From Sphingomonas palmae (GTDB lineage Bacteria > Pseudomonadota > Alphaproteobacteria > Sphingomonadales > Sphingomonadaceae): a DNA stretch of 64,000 nt. Shown here one piece after another: positions 49,453 to 58,748 of the stretch (positions within the stretch are counted from its first letter, which is position 1; every line of letters begins with the position of its first letter). The DNA lies in contig NZ_FNZZ01000001.1 of the NCBI RefSeq assembly GCF_900109565.1, positions 62,001 to 126,000 on the forward strand, in the 5' to 3' direction. Below the pieces are notes generated by a model. The model searched no databases. It saw only the letters and a program-made list of their open reading frames with translations, and was not told where the DNA came from. The translations under genes and the position numbers were made by a program.

Positions 49453-50526
49453 ATGGCCGCAAAACTTCAGGTGATCGATACCGGCATGGCAACCGCGACT
49501 AACGACCGTCAAAAGGCACTCGACGCCGCCCTCGCGCAGATCGACCGTGCGTTCGGCAAAGGCTCGGCGATGAAGCTCGGGCAGAAGGAAGCGATGCAGG
49601 TCGAGGCGATTTCGACCGGATCGCTCGGGCTCGACATTGCGCTCGGGGTCGGTGGATTGCCGCGCGGCCGCGTGATCGAGGTGTACGGCCCGGAAAGCTC
49701 GGGGAAAACGACGCTCGCGCTTCACGTCATCGCTGAGGCGCAGAAGAACGGCGGCACCGCGGCGTTCGTCGACGCTGAGCACGCGCTCGATCCCGTTTAC
49801 GCCAAGAAGCTGGGCGTCAACATCGACGAGCTGATCGTGTCGCAGCCCGACACCGGCGAGCAGGCGCTGGAGATCACCGACACGCTGGTCCGCTCGAACG
49901 CGATCGACGTGCTGGTGGTCGATTCGGTCGCGGCGCTCGTTCCGCGCGCGGAGATCGAGGGCGAGATGGGCGACAGCCACGTCGGGCTCCAGGCTCGCCT
50001 CATGTCGCAGAGTTTGCGCAAGCTGACCGGCTCGATCAGCCGCTCGCGCTGCATGGTGATCTTCATCAACCAGCTGCGCATGAAGATCGGCGTAATGTAC
50101 GGCAACCCGGAGACGACGACGGGCGGCAATGCGCTCAAGTTCTACGCTTCGGTCCGCCTCGACATTCGCCGCACCGGCGCGATCAAGGACCGCGACGAGG
50201 TGACCGGCAACTCGACCCGCGTGAAGGTCGTGAAGAACAAGGTCGCGCCGCCGTTCAAGCAGGTCGAGTTCGACATCATGTACGGCGAGGGCATCTCCAA
50301 GATCGGCGAGATCCTCGATCTCGGCGTCAAGGCCGGGCTGGTCGAGAAGTCGGGCGCGTGGTTCTCTTACGACAGCGTGCGGATCGGGCAGGGGCGTGAG
50401 AACGCCAAGAACTTCCTGCGCGACAACAAGGAAATGGCCGATCGTCTGGAGAAGGCGATTCGTGCGCGCACCGAGGCGGTAGCGGAGGAGATGATGGCGG
50501 GACCGTCGGAAGACGACGACATCTGA
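49453..50526 (+). CDS. recA: Recombinase RecA
   Basis: RecA forms filaments on single-stranded DNA for recombination and triggers LexA self-cleavage. The 357-residue protein has Walker A GPESSGKT, Walker B in [10 protein letters not shown], loop L1 [16 protein letters not shown] and loop L2 [22 protein letters not shown], and the acidic end EDDDI. All core motifs are intact. It stands alone, controlled by the SOS box upstream. Confidence 0.99.
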   Translation: MAAKLQVIDTGMATATNDRQKALDAALAQIDRAFGKGSAMKLGQKEAMQVEAISTGSLGLDIALGVGGLPRGRVIEVYGPESSGKTTLALHVIAEAQKNGGTAAFVDAEHALDPVYAKKLGVNIDELIVSQPDTGEQALEITDTLVRSNAIDVLVVDSVAALVPRAEIEGEMGDSHVGLQARLMSQSLRKLTGSISRSRCMVIFINQLRMKIGVMYGNPETTTGGNALKFYASVRLDIRRTGAIKDRDEVTGNSTRVKVVKNKVAPPFKQVEFDIMYGEGISKIGEILDLGVKAGLVEKSGAWFSYDSVRIGQGRENAKNFLRDNKEMADRLEKAIRARTEAVAEEMMAGPSEDDDI

Positions 50527-50627
50527 TCCGGGTCGACCCTGATAAGCAGTTAAGCGCGGCTCGTCAGCAATGGCGGGCCGTTCGTGTTTGCAGTCCGGGC
50601 GCGGATCGGTGGAGGAGGGAGGCGTAG

Positions 50628-51467
50628 ATGACCGCAGCGGGTGACTGGACCGGAAAGGTCGGCGATGTCTGGGCGCGGGAGTGGCGGCGAACGGAGCGTA
50701 GCTTCTCGTATCTCGCTCCGCAGCTCACCCGCGCAATCCTCGCGGTCGCACCCGAGCAGGGGCAGTTCCTCGACCTGGGCTGCGGCGTTGGCAGCACAAG
50801 CGCCGATGTGGCGCAGGCGCGTCCGCTCGCGTCGGTAGCGGGTGTGGACCTGTCCGAGCCGATGGTGGCGATTGCACGCGAACGCCACGCGCTGCCCAAC
50901 CTATGTTTCCTGTCCGGCGATGCCCTGACGCTCGACGTGCCGCCGCTTGGCCTGATCTTTTCGCGCCACGGCGTCATGTTCTTCGGCGACCCGCAAGCCG
51001 CGTTCGGTCACCTGCGTCGCAGAGCAGTCGCCGGCGCGCCGCTGGTCTTCTCCTGCTTCCGCGCACGAGGTGAAAACCGGTGGGTGGACGAACTTGATCG
51101 TGCGATTGGCGCACCGGGGTGCGAAGGTGCGAGCTACTCGCCCGGACCGTTCGCCTTCGCCGACAGCGCCTTTGTCGCCGACATGTTGGCGCATGCCGGT
51201 TGGGAGGTCGTTACGGTGGAGCGGGCCGACTTCGATTATGTCGCGGGCGAGGGGGCGAGCGACGAGGACGCCCTCGCCGACGCGCTGGACTTCTTCGAAC
51301 GGATTGGTCCCGCCGCGGCGGCGATCCGCGCGGCAGCTGGCGATGCGCGCCGCGATTTGCTCGAGCGGATCGGAGGGCGGCTCGCGCGTTATGCCGTCTC
51401 GGGGCGGGTCGAGATACCGGCATCGGCCTGGATCTGGACCGCTCGCGCCGCAGGGGAGCACGCATGA
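50628..51467 (+). CDS. Class I SAM-dependent methyltransferase
   Basis: The 279-residue protein begins with the UbiE-like lead WTGKVGDVWAREWRRTERS, then the SAM-binding motif FLDLGCGVGSTSADVA, the acidic end of strand 2 in AGVDLSEPMVAIA, and the post-motif FSRHGVMFFGDPQAAFGHLRR. These mark a Rossmann-fold methyltransferase of the Methyltransf_11/25 type. The acceptor is unknown. GGAGGGAGGCG precedes the ATG. It overlaps the GST gene by four bases, suggesting a linked function. Confidence 0.88.
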   Translation: MTAAGDWTGKVGDVWAREWRRTERSFSYLAPQLTRAILAVAPEQGQFLDLGCGVGSTSADVAQARPLASVAGVDLSEPMVAIARERHALPNLCFLSGDALTLDVPPLGLIFSRHGVMFFGDPQAAFGHLRRRAVAGAPLVFSCFRARGENRWVDELDRAIGAPGCEGASYSPGPFAFADSAFVADMLAHAGWEVVTVERADFDYVAGEGASDEDALADALDFFERIGPAAAAIRAAAGDARRDLLERIGGRLARYAVSGRVEIPASAWIWTARAAGEHA

Positions 51468-52099
51468 CCATTATCGTCCATCATCTCGAAGATTCCCGTT
51501 CGCAGCGTGTGTTGTGGATGCTGGAGGAACTCGGGCTGCCGCACGAGGTGAAACGCTACGAGCGCAACAAGAAGACGATGCTCGCGCCGCCCGAGCTGCG
51601 CCGGGTCCACCCGCTCGGCAAATCGCCCGTCATCGAGGACACCGACGATGGTGGCCGCGTGATCGCCGAGACGGGGGCGATCGTCGAATATCTGGTCGAT
51701 AAGGCGGACGGCAAGCTCGGCGCGCCGGCGAAGCGCGACGATGCGCTCTCCTACCGCTTCTGGCTTCATTACGCCGAAGGGTCGCTGATGCCGCCGCTGC
51801 TGCTCAAGCTGGTGCTCGGCCGCATACCCTTGATGGGCAAGCCCGCGACCCGGCGTATCCAGCCGATGATCGACGTCCACCTCGATTTCGTCGAACAGTC
51901 GCTCGCTGGCCGATCCTGGTTCGCGGGCGATCAACTGACCGCCGCCGACATCATGATGAGCTTTCCGCTCGAGGCCGCGCGCAGCCGGGGCGGGCTGGAC
52001 AAGAGCCGACCCAACACGATCGCGTGGTTGGAGAAGATCCATGCGCGTCCGGCCTATCAGAAGGCGCTGGAGGAGGGTGGTCCCTACGCTTATGCGTGA
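51464..52099 (+). CDS. Glutathione S-transferase
   Basis: The 211-residue protein has a thioredoxin-like N-domain (IIVHHLEDSRSQRVLWMLEELGLPHEV, with Ser at the usual catalytic region, then HPLGKSPVIED and ETGAIVEYL) and an all-helical C-domain with LTAADIMMSFPLEAA. This is a bacterial GST close to the beta/Ure2p-like groups. It may conjugate or reduce electrophiles, but the substrate is unknown. The ATG overlaps the methyltransferase stop. Confidence 0.92.
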   Translation: MTIIVHHLEDSRSQRVLWMLEELGLPHEVKRYERNKKTMLAPPELRRVHPLGKSPVIEDTDDGGRVIAETGAIVEYLVDKADGKLGAPAKRDDALSYRFWLHYAEGSLMPPLLLKLVLGRIPLMGKPATRRIQPMIDVHLDFVEQSLAGRSWFAGDQLTAADIMMSFPLEAARSRGGLDKSRPNTIAWLEKIHARPAYQKALEEGGPYAYA

Positions 52100-52113
52100 A
52101 TGAATAGAGTGCG

Positions 52114-52128
52114 TTAGCCGCTCGTTAA
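52114..52128 (+). promoter_or_regulatory. CtrA-like binding site before hybrid kinase
   Basis: TTAGCCGCTCGTTAA has two half-sites seven bases apart and is followed by CC. It differs from the CtrA consensus TTAA-N7-TTAA by one base. It lies 24 bases before the kinase start, in a short gap with little other A/T-rich sequence. Confidence 0.5.
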
Positions 52129-52151
52129 CCACCGGCGGCTAGGCCCGGAGC

Positions 52152-55100
52152 ATGACCCCCGTCCGGCTATCGCGCTCGCTCGCCGTCGATCTCGCCCTCG
52201 CTGCCGTGTTCGGCATCGTCGCGTGGCTGTGCCTTGCGCTAGGGCGGGAGAGCTCGCCGGTAGCGATCGTGTGGTTGCCCAACGCGCTGCTCGTCGGCGT
52301 ACTGATCCAGTCGCGTGCGATCAGATGGCGTTTGTTCGCCTTGAGCGGCGCGGCGTTGCTGATCGCGGCGCTGCTCAGCGCGGACCTGAGCATGCCGCAG
52401 ATCGCCGTGCGCGCGAGCATCAACCTGGCGGAAGTACTGATCGTCGCGCTCGGCATGCAGCGGCGCGGGCGCGCGCGCGGGCTCGACAGCCTGCGCCAGC
52501 TCGGCCGTTTCACCCTGCTATCCGCATTGACGCCGCTCACGCTGTCGCTGCTGATCGTCGGCGCATTCTGGTCGGCTGGTGCTGCTTTCGCGATAGCGAC
52601 GGGGCTGACCTGGGCGGGGGCGCACGCACTGGGCCTCGTGTTGCTGACGCCGCTCGTCTGCGTCTTCCACGACGCGGTGAGCGGCAAAAACAACGACGTA
52701 CTCGTGCGCCGCGGTGAGATTGCCGCGTTCGGCACCGCTGCCCTCGTCCTCGCCGTGCTGCTGTTCTCGCAATCGCGCTACCCCTTGCTGTTCATGACCG
52801 GGCCGGTCGTCATGCTCGCGGCGCTTCGACTCGGCGCGGTGGGAGCCGCGATCACCGTTGCGATCCTGGCGGTCGTAGCGTCGATCTTCACCTACGTCGG
52901 GATTGGTCCGATCACGCTCGCCCAAGGCGGCGCACACGGGCGTATGCTGGTGCTGCAGCTGTTCCTCGCCGTCAATTTCAGCATGGGGCTGCCGATCGCC
53001 GCAATCCTGAAAAGACTGGAGCGTGCGCGCAACGACCTGCGCTCGCGCAACGACAATGCGCAGGCGATGCTCGCGAACATGCAGGAGGTACTTTACCGCA
53101 TCGACGCGGATGGTCGCTGGTCGTTCCTCAATCCCGCGTGGCAGAAGCTGACGGGCGTGCCGGTCGGCGAGGCGCTCGGCTCGCACGTCCGCGATGCCGT
53201 CCACCCCGCCGACCTGCCGATCCTGGCCGCGATGCAGCGGCGCTTCGTCGCGCAAACGCTCGAGGGACAGGTCGGGCGCCTGCGCATCATCCGTCGCGAC
53301 GGCGCGATCCGGCACGTCGACGTGAGCGCACGTATCCTGTTCGATCAGCACGGCGTGCCGCAATCGACGGTTGGCTCGCTCAATGACGTGACCGATCGTC
53401 TGCTATTCGAGCAGGCGCTGCGCGAGAGCGAGCATCGTTTCCAAACGCTCGCCGATCTGGCGCCCGTCGGCATTTTTCGCACCGATGCGAAGGGTGGCCT
53501 CACCTACGCCAACCGCGCCTGGTACGTGCTCGCGGGACAGACGCCCGAGCAGGCAGCGGGCGACGGCTGGGCGAACGCGGTTCATCCCGCCGACCGCGCG
53601 AAGGTGTTCGCCGACTGGCAGGCGACCGCGGCAACCAGCGGCAATTACCGCGGAGAGTTCCGCTTCGTGCACGCCGACGGAACGCAGATCTGGGCCGATG
53701 CAATGAGCGCAGTCGAACGCGACCTGTTCGCCTGCCCCGTCGGTCACATCGGGGTCACGATCGACATCAGCGAGCGCACCTTCGCTGCCGCCGCGCTGGC
53801 CGACAGCGAGAACCAGCTGCGTCTGCTCGCCAGCAACGCCACCGACGCGGTGTTCCGCCTGACGCTCGACGGCACCTGCCTCTACGCGTCGCCATCGGTG
53901 CGTGATGTGATCGGCGCACCTCCGGAGCAGCTTCTGGGCGCCTCGATGCTGTCGCGCTTCCACCCGGACGACGACGCGATCGTTCGCGGCGCGTATCGGG
54001 ACCTTGCGCGCGGCATCATCGACAAAATGGTGGTCAGCTATCGTTCCGAACCGGTCGATCGTCCGGGTACGTGGCGCTGGCTGGAGGCGAATTGCGGGCT
54101 GGTCCGCAATCCCGCGACCGGTGCGGCGCAGGAGATCATCGTCTCGATCCGCGACGTGACCGGGCGCAAGGAGCTGGAACTGCAACTCGCCGCGGCACGC
54201 GATGCCGCCGAGATCGCGGGCGCGGCGAAGGCGACCTTCCTCGCCAACATGAGCCACGAAATCCGCACGCCGATGAACGGGGTGATCGGCGCGACCGAGC
54301 TGCTGCTCGACGGCAAGCTCGATCCAGCGCAGCGCGCCCGCGTGCAAGTGATCGCCGATTCGGGCCGCGCCATGATGCGGCTGCTCAACGACATTCTCGA
54401 TCTCTCGAAGATCGACGCGGGGCAGATGCAGATCGCGGCCGAGCCGGTCGACCTGCGCCACGCGCTGCGCGGCTGTGCGAAGCTGATGGCGCCGCTCGCC
54501 GAACAGAAGGCGCTGACGCTTACCTGCGAGGTCGCCAACGCGGTGCCCGCGCGGATCGAGGGCGACGGGCTGCGGCTGCGCCAGATCGTGCTCAACCTGC
54601 TCGGCAACGCGGTCAAGTTCACCGATGCGGGATCAGTCGCGCTTCGTGCCGACGTGGTTAGCGACGATGAGGGCGAGTGGCTGGAGATCGAGGTTCGCGA
54701 CACCGGCATCGGGATCAATCCCGCCCGCCACGCCGCGATCTTCGACAAGTTCACGCAGTCGGACACCTCCACCGCGCGCCGCTTCGGCGGGTCGGGGCTG
54801 GGTCTGGCGATCGGCGCGCAGCTCGCGCGGTTGATGCGGGGCGCGCTGCGGTTGGAAAGTGTGCCGGGCGAGGGCAGCTCGTTCGTGCTGCGTGTGCCGC
54901 TGATCGCCGCCGAGGCCGCGCCCACGTCTGCGGTGGCGCCGCTCGCGCTGCCGGCCCGCGGCGGGTCGCCCGACATTCGTGTGTTGCTGGCGGAGGATCA
55001 CGAGATCAACCAGATGCTTGCATCGGCGATGCTCGAGCGGCTGGGCGCGCGCTGCGTCGTCGCGGCGGACGGCGCCGCCGCAGTGGCCGCGGTTGCCGAG

Positions 55101-55589
55101 GCGCAGGCGGCAGGCGACCCGTTCGCACTCGTGCTGATGGACATGCAGATGCCCGAGGTCGACGGACTGGAGGCGACGCGTCGCCTGCGTGCCGCCGGAC
55201 ATGGACCCGACACGCTGCCGATCGTCGCGCTGACCGCGAATGCCTACGCCGACGACATCGACCTGTGCCTGGCGGCGGGGATGCAGGCGCACCTGGCGAA
55301 GCCGCTGCGGCTTGCCGAGCTGCAGCAGGTGCTCGACCGTTGGGGCAGGGCGGCAACGCCCGACTGCAAGGACGTGCTGGAAACCTTGTCGCGGCTGATC
55401 CGCACCGGCGCGTTCGAGGAAGCGACGCTGATCGAGATTTCGGCGCACCTGCGCACACTGGCGGCAAGCGGTACCTCGCCGCTCGCCGATGCCGCCGCCG
55501 ATGTCGAGCAGGCGGTGGCGGGCTGCGTCGGCGATGACCTGCCCGAGGTGCTCGCGCGCGGATTGAGTGAACTGACCCGCGCCGCCTGA
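52152..55589 (+). CDS. MASE1-PAS hybrid sensor histidine kinase
   Basis: The 1145-residue kinase has eight or so membrane segments in an N-terminal MASE1 sensor (residues 1-290), three PAS domains (about 305-425, 430-550, 555-680), a HisKA dimer domain with phosphorylatable His702 in NMSHEIRTPMNG, an ATPase domain with RFGGSGLGLAIGAQL, and a receiver domain with Asp997 in LMDMQMPEVDG. The last ~80 residues are helical but lack an Hpt HxxKG motif. It probably passes phosphate to the Hpt protein encoded at 56724. The signal is unknown. A CtrA-like site precedes it. Confidence 0.93.
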   Translation: MTPVRLSRSLAVDLALAAVFGIVAWLCLALGRESSPVAIVWLPNALLVGVLIQSRAIRWRLFALSGAALLIAALLSADLSMPQIAVRASINLAEVLIVALGMQRRGRARGLDSLRQLGRFTLLSALTPLTLSLLIVGAFWSAGAAFAIATGLTWAGAHALGLVLLTPLVCVFHDAVSGKNNDVLVRRGEIAAFGTAALVLAVLLFSQSRYPLLFMTGPVVMLAALRLGAVGAAITVAILAVVASIFTYVGIGPITLAQGGAHGRMLVLQLFLAVNFSMGLPIAAILKRLERARNDLRSRNDNAQAMLANMQEVLYRIDADGRWSFLNPAWQKLTGVPVGEALGSHVRDAVHPADLPILAAMQRRFVAQTLEGQVGRLRIIRRDGAIRHVDVSARILFDQHGVPQSTVGSLNDVTDRLLFEQALRESEHRFQTLADLAPVGIFRTDAKGGLTYANRAWYVLAGQTPEQAAGDGWANAVHPADRAKVFADWQATAATSGNYRGEFRFVHADGTQIWADAMSAVERDLFACPVGHIGVTIDISERTFAAAALADSENQLRLLASNATDAVFRLTLDGTCLYASPSVRDVIGAPPEQLLGASMLSRFHPDDDAIVRGAYRDLARGIIDKMVVSYRSEPVDRPGTWRWLEANCGLVRNPATGAAQEIIVSIRDVTGRKELELQLAAARDAAEIAGAAKATFLANMSHEIRTPMNGVIGATELLLDGKLDPAQRARVQVIADSGRAMMRLLNDILDLSKIDAGQMQIAAEPVDLRHALRGCAKLMAPLAEQKALTLTCEVANAVPARIEGDGLRLRQIVLNLLGNAVKFTDAGSVALRADVVSDDEGEWLEIEVRDTGIGINPARHAAIFDKFTQSDTSTARRFGGSGLGLAIGAQLARLMRGALRLESVPGEGSSFVLRVPLIAAEAAPTSAVAPLALPARGGSPDIRVLLAEDHEINQMLASAMLERLGARCVVAADGAAAVAAVAEAQAAGDPFALVLMDMQMPEVDGLEATRRLRAAGHGPDTLPIVALTANAYADDIDLCLAAGMQAHLAKPLRLAELQQVLDRWGRAATPDCKDVLETLSRLIRTGAFEEATLIEISAHLRTLAASGTSPLADAAADVEQAVAGCVGDDLPEVLARGLSELTRAA

Positions 55590-55687
55590 CCCCAAGGGGT
55601 AATATCGCGCGCTCGTCAGACCGGGCAGAAGCGGACCATCGAGAGGGCGTCAGTCGCCCCGACAACCAGATACCACGGAGCCGAACC

Positions 55688-55972
55688 ATGATCCGCCAGA
55701 CCCTGATCGCCGCCGCCGCCTTTGCCGCCACGCTGGCTGGCAGCGCACAGGCCGACACCGGTCGCGCCGTCCCGTCGCGCGCCGTTATCACCCGCACCGC
55801 GATGGACGGCAGCACCGTCTGCTTGCGCACGGCAGAGAGCGCCGGGTGCGCCAGCTATCAGGCGACGCTGCTGCGCACGGTGGGTCAGAAGGCCGCGGCG
55901 TCGCGTACCAACATCTCGGTCAACGACCTCGGCCGCCGTCAGTTGAGCGCGCTGATCGCCAGCATCAACTGA
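55688..55972 (+). CDS. Small secreted protein of unknown function
   Basis: The 94-residue product has a clear signal peptide (MIRQTLIAAAAFAATLAGSAQA, cleaved before DTGRA). The mature 72-residue part has two Cys (in VCLRTA and GCASYQ) that could form a disulfide, and ends RRQLSALIASIN. ACGGAG precedes the ATG. It lies between the hybrid kinase and the response regulator, in the same direction, so it may be a periplasmic partner of the signalling set. No family is recognised. Confidence 0.7.
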   Translation: MIRQTLIAAAAFAATLAGSAQADTGRAVPSRAVITRTAMDGSTVCLRTAESAGCASYQATLLRTVGQKAAASRTNISVNDLGRRQLSALIASIN

Positions 55973-56082
55973 TCGGCGCGGACGCGCCTCCGGGCATCGT
56001 TACCGCTTTGCTTACCATTGCTGCCCTAATCGCCGATCGATCGCACCGCTGTACGGGTGCGAACCAATCGGAGCCGCTTTTC

Positions 56083-56727
56083 ATGTCCGCCGCCCCTCTC
56101 GCATTCCGCCAAACCCCGGCACTCGCGATCGTCGTCGACGACCATCCGATGTGCCGACAGGCGACCGCGATGGCGCTGGGTGTGGCGGCGCCGCAGCTGA
56201 CGGTGGTGGAGGCCGCGTCGCTGGCCGAGGCAAGCGAGCATGCGGCGGATGCGACACTGATGACGCTCGATCTGGCGCTGCCCGACAATAAATCGGTGCT
56301 CGGCGTGCCAGCCTTGCTGGAGCGCTTCCCGCACCTTCGGATGCTGGTGATCAGCGGGGCGCTCAATCCCGATATTGAGCAGCAGGTCGCCGCGACCGGT
56401 GCGCACGGCTATCTGTCGAAAGCGACGCCGATCTCAGTCATGGTGGACGCGATCCGCGCGGTGATCGCGGGCGAGGCGTGGTTCTCCTTCCCCCTCGCCG
56501 ACGCCACCATGCCTGCCGACAGCGACTTCGCGCGGCTGTCATCGCTGACCGGCGCACAGTCTCGCGTGCTGAACGCGATGGAGAGCGGGCGACTGAACAA
56601 GCAGATCGCCTTCGACCTCGGTTTGTCGGAGATCACGGTGAAGGCGCACGTCAAAGCCATTCTGAAGAAGCTGGCGGTGCCCAACCGCACACAGGCCATC
56701 CTCATGCTACAGCGAGCACAATCGTGA
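56083..56727 (+). CDS. LuxR/NarL-type response regulator
   Basis: The 214-residue protein has an N-terminal receiver domain (acidic pair in IVVDDHPMCRQ, phospho-acceptor Asp63 in TLDLALPD, Lys in GYLSKATP) and a C-terminal LuxR/GerE helix-turn-helix (LTGAQSRVLNAMESGRLNKQIAFDLGLS region, then VKAHVKAILKKL). The ATG at 56083 is chosen with GGAG nine bases upstream; the long upstream frame is non-coding. Its stop overlaps the GTG of the Hpt gene. Confidence 0.92.
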   Translation: MSAAPLAFRQTPALAIVVDDHPMCRQATAMALGVAAPQLTVVEAASLAEASEHAADATLMTLDLALPDNKSVLGVPALLERFPHLRMLVISGALNPDIEQQVAATGAHGYLSKATPISVMVDAIRAVIAGEAWFSFPLADATMPADSDFARLSSLTGAQSRVLNAMESGRLNKQIAFDLGLSEITVKAHVKAILKKLAVPNRTQAILMLQRAQS

Positions 56728-57110
56728 CCGTCACCCTCCATCCTGCCGCGATCGACTGCGAACACGCTCCGCTGATCAATCCGGCTCAGCTGCGCGATTA
56801 CGCGGACTTCCTACCGGGCGCGCAGGTGCTCCAGCTGATCCGCACCTTTACCAAGGAACTGGAGACGCGTCCGTCGATGGTGCTCCACCTCGCGCGCCAG
56901 GGCGACCTCGCTAACGCGCGCGCGGCGGCGCATTTCCTGAAAGGTGCCGCGCTCAGCATCGGTGCGCGCCGGATCGCGCTGATCGCCGACACGGTCGAAC
57001 ATGCCGCAGACGACACGATCGTCATGCAGGCGCAGGAGCTACCGGCATGCGCGCTCGACACGCTGGCAGAGCTGGAAACGGTGCAGGCCGATTTGCGCGA
57101 CGCTGCCTGA
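56724..57110 (+). CDS. Histidine phosphotransfer (Hpt) protein
   Basis: The 128-residue all-helical protein contains AAAHFLKGAALSIGA, the Hpt motif, with His70 as the likely phosphate carrier. The LuxR-type regulator gene ends in a GTGA overlap with this start. Together with the hybrid kinase 1.1 kb upstream they form a full His-Asp-His-Asp relay. It has no other domain. Confidence 0.88.
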   Translation: MTVTLHPAAIDCEHAPLINPAQLRDYADFLPGAQVLQLIRTFTKELETRPSMVLHLARQGDLANARAAAHFLKGAALSIGARRIALIADTVEHAADDTIVMQAQELPACALDTLAELETVQADLRDAA

Positions 57111-57116
57111 GGCGCG

Positions 57117-58748
57117 CTAGCGGCGCTCGGATGCGGTCTGCGCGCGGGTCGCAGCGAACTCCGACCCGGCGCTCCACGTCGGCCAGACGCCGGCGTGGCT
57201 CAACCGCTCACCCATGTCGCGGAACAGGTCGACGTCCTGCGCGGCGCCGACGAGGTTCCAGTCGGCCGACCAGCGATCGCACGTCTTGTGGTAGCAGGCC
57301 ATGTAGCCGTCGAGCCACTTCTGCCCCGCAACCGCGCCGCCGTCGCGCAGGTCGGGTGCACCGCCCAGCGCCATCAGCAGCAACGACGGCACGCCGCGCC
57401 GCACGACCGAGAAATGGTCGGCACGGTAGAACAGCCCGCGCTCGCTGAACGTCTCGGGCGTGATCGTGCGCCCCTGTCCCGCTGCCGCGCGCGCCAGCAG
57501 ATCATCGAGCGAGGTCTGCCCCTTGCCGATCAGGATTACGTCTCGCGCCGGCCCCGCGGTCTGCAGGATATCGAGCGTCAGGTTGGCCGCAGTCAGGCCG
57601 AGTGGATAGACCGGATGCGTCGCGTAATATTCGGAACCGAGCAGCCCGCGCTCTTCGCCCGTCCATGCAGCGAAGACCAACGTGCGGTCGGGCGCCGGCA
57701 TTGCCTTGAACTGCCGCGCCAGCTCGATGATCCCGGCAATGCCGAGCGCGTCGTCGTTGCCACCGGGCCGCAGCGTCGCGCCGCTCGCGTCCGCCGGACC
57801 CTCGCCGTACGCATCCCAGTGCGCACCGAACATCACGCTCTCGCGCGGACGTTTGCTGCCGGAGATCTTGGCGAGCACGTTGGCGCTCTGGATGCGCTCG
57901 ACCGCGACCTTGGCGTCGGCGGAGAAGCCCGTCTTTATGTCGACCGGCCGGAACGACGCCGATCGCGCCTGGACACGCAGGGCGGCGAGATCGAACCCCG
58001 CATCCTTGAACAGGCGATCTGCGGCGTCATGCTCGATCCAGCCCTGCAACGGCACGCGCGGGTCGTTCGCCGCACGGACGATGTCGTAATTCTCGCCGTT
58101 CGAGGCATTCACCGTCGACCACGGATATCCCGCACCACCGGTGTCGTGAACAATCAGCGCCGCCACTGCTCCGCGCCGCGCGGCTTCCTCGAACTTGTAA
58201 GTCCAGCGGCCGTAATAGGTCATGCGCCGGTCGCCGAAGCGGCCTTTCGCGTCGTCACCCGCCTTCGCTTCGAAGTCGGGATCGTTGACCAGGAACACGG
58301 CGACCTTGCCGCGAAGGTCCTGTCCCTTGAAGTCGTCCCATTTCGCCTCGGGCGCCGAGACACCGTAGCCGACGAAGACCATCGGCGCGTTGCGGATCGC
58401 GATGCTCGGCGCGGCGCGCACGGTGGTGACCGCGATCTCCTTGCCTTGCGTCAGCACGGTCTTGCCCACGCGCAGCGCGGCGTTGGCGGCGATCTGCGTG
58501 TGGATCATCGGCACCGCCTGCGTCCACGCGCCGTTCTCCCCGCCGGGCTCCAGCCCCAGCGACTTGAACTTTGCGACCAGCCAGTCGACCGTGACCTTCT
58601 CGCCCGCCGTGCCCGGCGCGCGGCCGCCGAAGCGATCGGATGCGAGCGTCTTCACCGTCTCTGACAGGCGCGCCGGATCGGTCTGCGCCACGGCGGCAGC
58701 CGACAGCAGCGCCGCGGCGACGCCGGCGAGCAGGATGGAGCGCATCAA
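57117..58748 (-). CDS. M28-family metallopeptidase, exported
   Basis: The 543-residue protein has a signal peptide (SILLAGVAAALLSAAAVAQ), an N-terminal peptidase part, an inserted PA domain (about residues 130-260), and the M28 zinc core: FGAHWDAYG, GGNDDALGIAGIIELAR with the bridging Asp, and AAWTGEERGLLGSEYYA with the catalytic Glu-Glu. The late YRADHFSVVRRGVPSLLL supplies the last His ligand. It is an aminopeptidase-like enzyme of the periplasm. The start overlaps the NYN gene by four bases. Confidence 0.92.
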   Translation of the reverse strand: MMRSILLAGVAAALLSAAAVAQTDPARLSETVKTLASDRFGGRAPGTAGEKVTVDWLVAKFKSLGLEPGGENGAWTQAVPMIHTQIAANAALRVGKTVLTQGKEIAVTTVRAAPSIAIRNAPMVFVGYGVSAPEAKWDDFKGQDLRGKVAVFLVNDPDFEAKAGDDAKGRFGDRRMTYYGRWTYKFEEAARRGAVAALIVHDTGGAGYPWSTVNASNGENYDIVRAANDPRVPLQGWIEHDAADRLFKDAGFDLAALRVQARSASFRPVDIKTGFSADAKVAVERIQSANVLAKISGSKRPRESVMFGAHWDAYGEGPADASGATLRPGGNDDALGIAGIIELARQFKAMPAPDRTLVFAAWTGEERGLLGSEYYATHPVYPLGLTAANLTLDILQTAGPARDVILIGKGQTSLDDLLARAAAGQGRTITPETFSERGLFYRADHFSVVRRGVPSLLLMALGGAPDLRDGGAVAGQKWLDGYMACYHKTCDRWSADWNLVGAAQDVDLFRDMGERLSHAGVWPTWSAGSEFAATRAQTASERR

